Positions 63,129-64,000 of a stretch of 64,000 nt of DNA are shown one piece after another. Under the pieces are notes generated by a model. That model had not been told where the DNA came from. It saw only the letters and a program-made list of their open reading frames with translations, and searched no databases. Location of the stretch: NCBI RefSeq assembly GCF_900230255.1, contig NZ_OCNJ01000002.1, positions 434,001 to 498,000 on the forward strand, given 5' to 3'. Position 1 is the stretch's first letter; each line of letters opens with the position of its first letter. Position numbers and translations under genes: made by a program. The stretch is from Caenispirillum bisanense. Its GTDB lineage: Bacteria > Pseudomonadota > Alphaproteobacteria > Rhodospirillales > Rhodospirillaceae.

Positions 63129-64000
63129 GAGCGCTTCGCCGCCTCCACCGCCAGCAGGATCTTCTCGGGCGTCGCCGGCGCGTCGAGCGGCGGCACCCAG
63201 CCGGCCGGGGCCAGCGACGCGACGGCGTCGCGCAGCGCCAGCCACACGCTCATCGCCAGCATGAAGGGCGGCTCGCCGACCGCCTTGGAGCGGAAGATGG
63301 TGGCTTCCTCGTTGGGCGCGTCGGCCAGCAGATCGACCCGGAAGTCGCGCGGCACGTCGCGGGCGGTCGGGATCTTGTAGGTGGAGGGGGCATGGGTCTT
63401 CAGGCGCCCTTCGGCGTCCCACACCAGTTCCTCCATGGTCAGCCAGCCGAGCCCCTGGACGAAGCCGCCCTCGATCTGGCCCTTGTCGATGGCCGGGTTC
63501 AGCGAGGTTCCGACGTCGTGCAGGATGTCGGTGCGCAGCGGCAGCCACTCGCCGGTCAGGGTGTCGATGGCGACCTCGCTCACCGACAGGCCGTGGGCGA
63601 AGTAGAAGAAGGGGCGGCCGGTGTTGGTGGTGCGGTCGAAGTGGATCTTGGGCGTGCGGTAGAAGCCGGTGGACGACAGCGCGACGCGCCCCACGTGGCA
63701 CAGCTCCGCCAGTTCGGCGAAATCGAGCACCTTGTTGCCCGCCATCACCCGGCCGGCGGCGAAGCGCACCTCGCCGGCCGCCACGCCGAACAGCTCGGCG
63801 GCGTGGGCGGCCATGCGGCCACGGATGGTCTCCGCCGCCACCTTGGCCGCCATGCCGTTGAGGTCGGTGCCCGAGGAGGCGGCGGTCGGCGAGGTATTGG
63901 GCACCTTGGCGGTGGTGGTGGCGGTCGGCTTGATGCGGTCGAGGTCGACGCCGAACACCTCCGCCACCACCTGCGCCACCTTCACGAACAGGCCCTGGCC
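63125..64000 (-). CDS. xdhB: Xanthine dehydrogenase molybdenum subunit XdhB (3' part)
   Basis: The C-terminal 291 residues of the large Mo-binding subunit; the gene continues past the window edge. The active-site Glu is in the end motif SKAVGEPPFMLAMSV, preceded by GQIEGGFVQGLGWLTMEELVWDAEGRLKTHAPSTYKIP and NTGRPFFYFAHGLSVSEVAIDTLTGE. It oxidises hypoxanthine and xanthine to urate. xdhA is expected upstream, outside the window. Confidence 0.95.
   Translation of the reverse strand, partial: GQGLFVKVAQVVAEVFGVDLDRIKPTATTTAKVPNTSPTAASSGTDLNGMAAKVAAETIRGRMAAHAAELFGVAAGEVRFAAGRVMAGNKVLDFAELAELCHVGRVALSSTGFYRTPKIHFDRTTNTGRPFFYFAHGLSVSEVAIDTLTGEWLPLRTDILHDVGTSLNPAIDKGQIEGGFVQGLGWLTMEELVWDAEGRLKTHAPSTYKIPTARDVPRDFRVDLLADAPNEEATIFRSKAVGEPPFMLAMSVWLALRDAVASLAPAGWVPPLDAPATPEKILLAVEAAKRS

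Overview
The window is a high-GC (roughly 70%) alphaproteobacterial chromosome segment, most like Rhodospirillales. The evidence is the gene order rplU-rpmA-obgE-proB-proA-nadD-rsfS-rlmH, the lptC-lptA-lptB-rpoN-ptsN block, an intracellular PHA depolymerase, a VPLPA-CTERM sorting tail and many GTG starts. Species cannot be fixed from the sequence.

Layout. 1-2.4 kb: the tail of an exported VPLPA-CTERM protein, a class A beta-lactamase divergent from an AmpR-type regulator, and tRNA-Ser(CGA). 2.5-8.6 kb: ribosome, proline, NAD and ribosome-maturation genes. 8.6-12.2 kb: a histidine kinase divergent from an orphan periplasmic solute-binding protein and a small response regulator. 12.2-15.5 kb: a GntR regulator with two M20 amidohydrolases. 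15.5-25 kb: mostly minus-strand metabolic genes (ygjP, ycgN, phaZ, cobB, sco, a SafE/DsbD_2-type membrane protein behind an FNR-like box, cobA, an M32 carboxypeptidase), plus elbB and a thioesterase. 25-32.9 kb: a lower-GC DUF3800 gene, cupin, MscS channel, an NtrC-type regulator, ilvE-like aminotransferase and an S24 self-cleaving repressor.

33.0-51.0 kb is a compact short-tailed (podovirus, T7-like order) morphogenesis cluster: connector/portal, Bbp19-like, scaffold, capsid, tail tubular A and B, internal protein, tail fibre, terminase pair, then lysis genes. No integrase, replication gene or RNA polymerase is present, so it looks like a degenerate or domesticated phage, possibly a transfer or killing particle. 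It carries cargo: two LamG-like paralogues, a cellular-type methyltransferase, a low-GC antisense gene, and a toxin-antitoxin gene pair followed by a SecB-like chaperone. That last group is a toxin-antitoxin-chaperone (TAC) module with its own operator and terminator. A promoter overlapped by a GTTC-N7-GTTC SOS-type box opens the cluster, and a second promoter followed at once by a strong terminator precedes the structural genes.

51.1-58 kb: the envelope/nitrogen-regulation block ptsN, rpoN, lptB, lptA, lptC, kdsD (minus strand; hpf is missing from its usual place), an RNase D-type exonuclease and tRNA-Leu(CAG). 58-64 kb: a complex I NDUFA9-like protein, then a tightly overlapping minus-strand purine-catabolism operon (xdhB-xdhC-uraD/uraH fusion-puuD-puuE) that takes xanthine through urate to allantoate. 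The allantoate/carbamoyl amidohydrolase near 13 kb could supply the next step, although it is unlinked.
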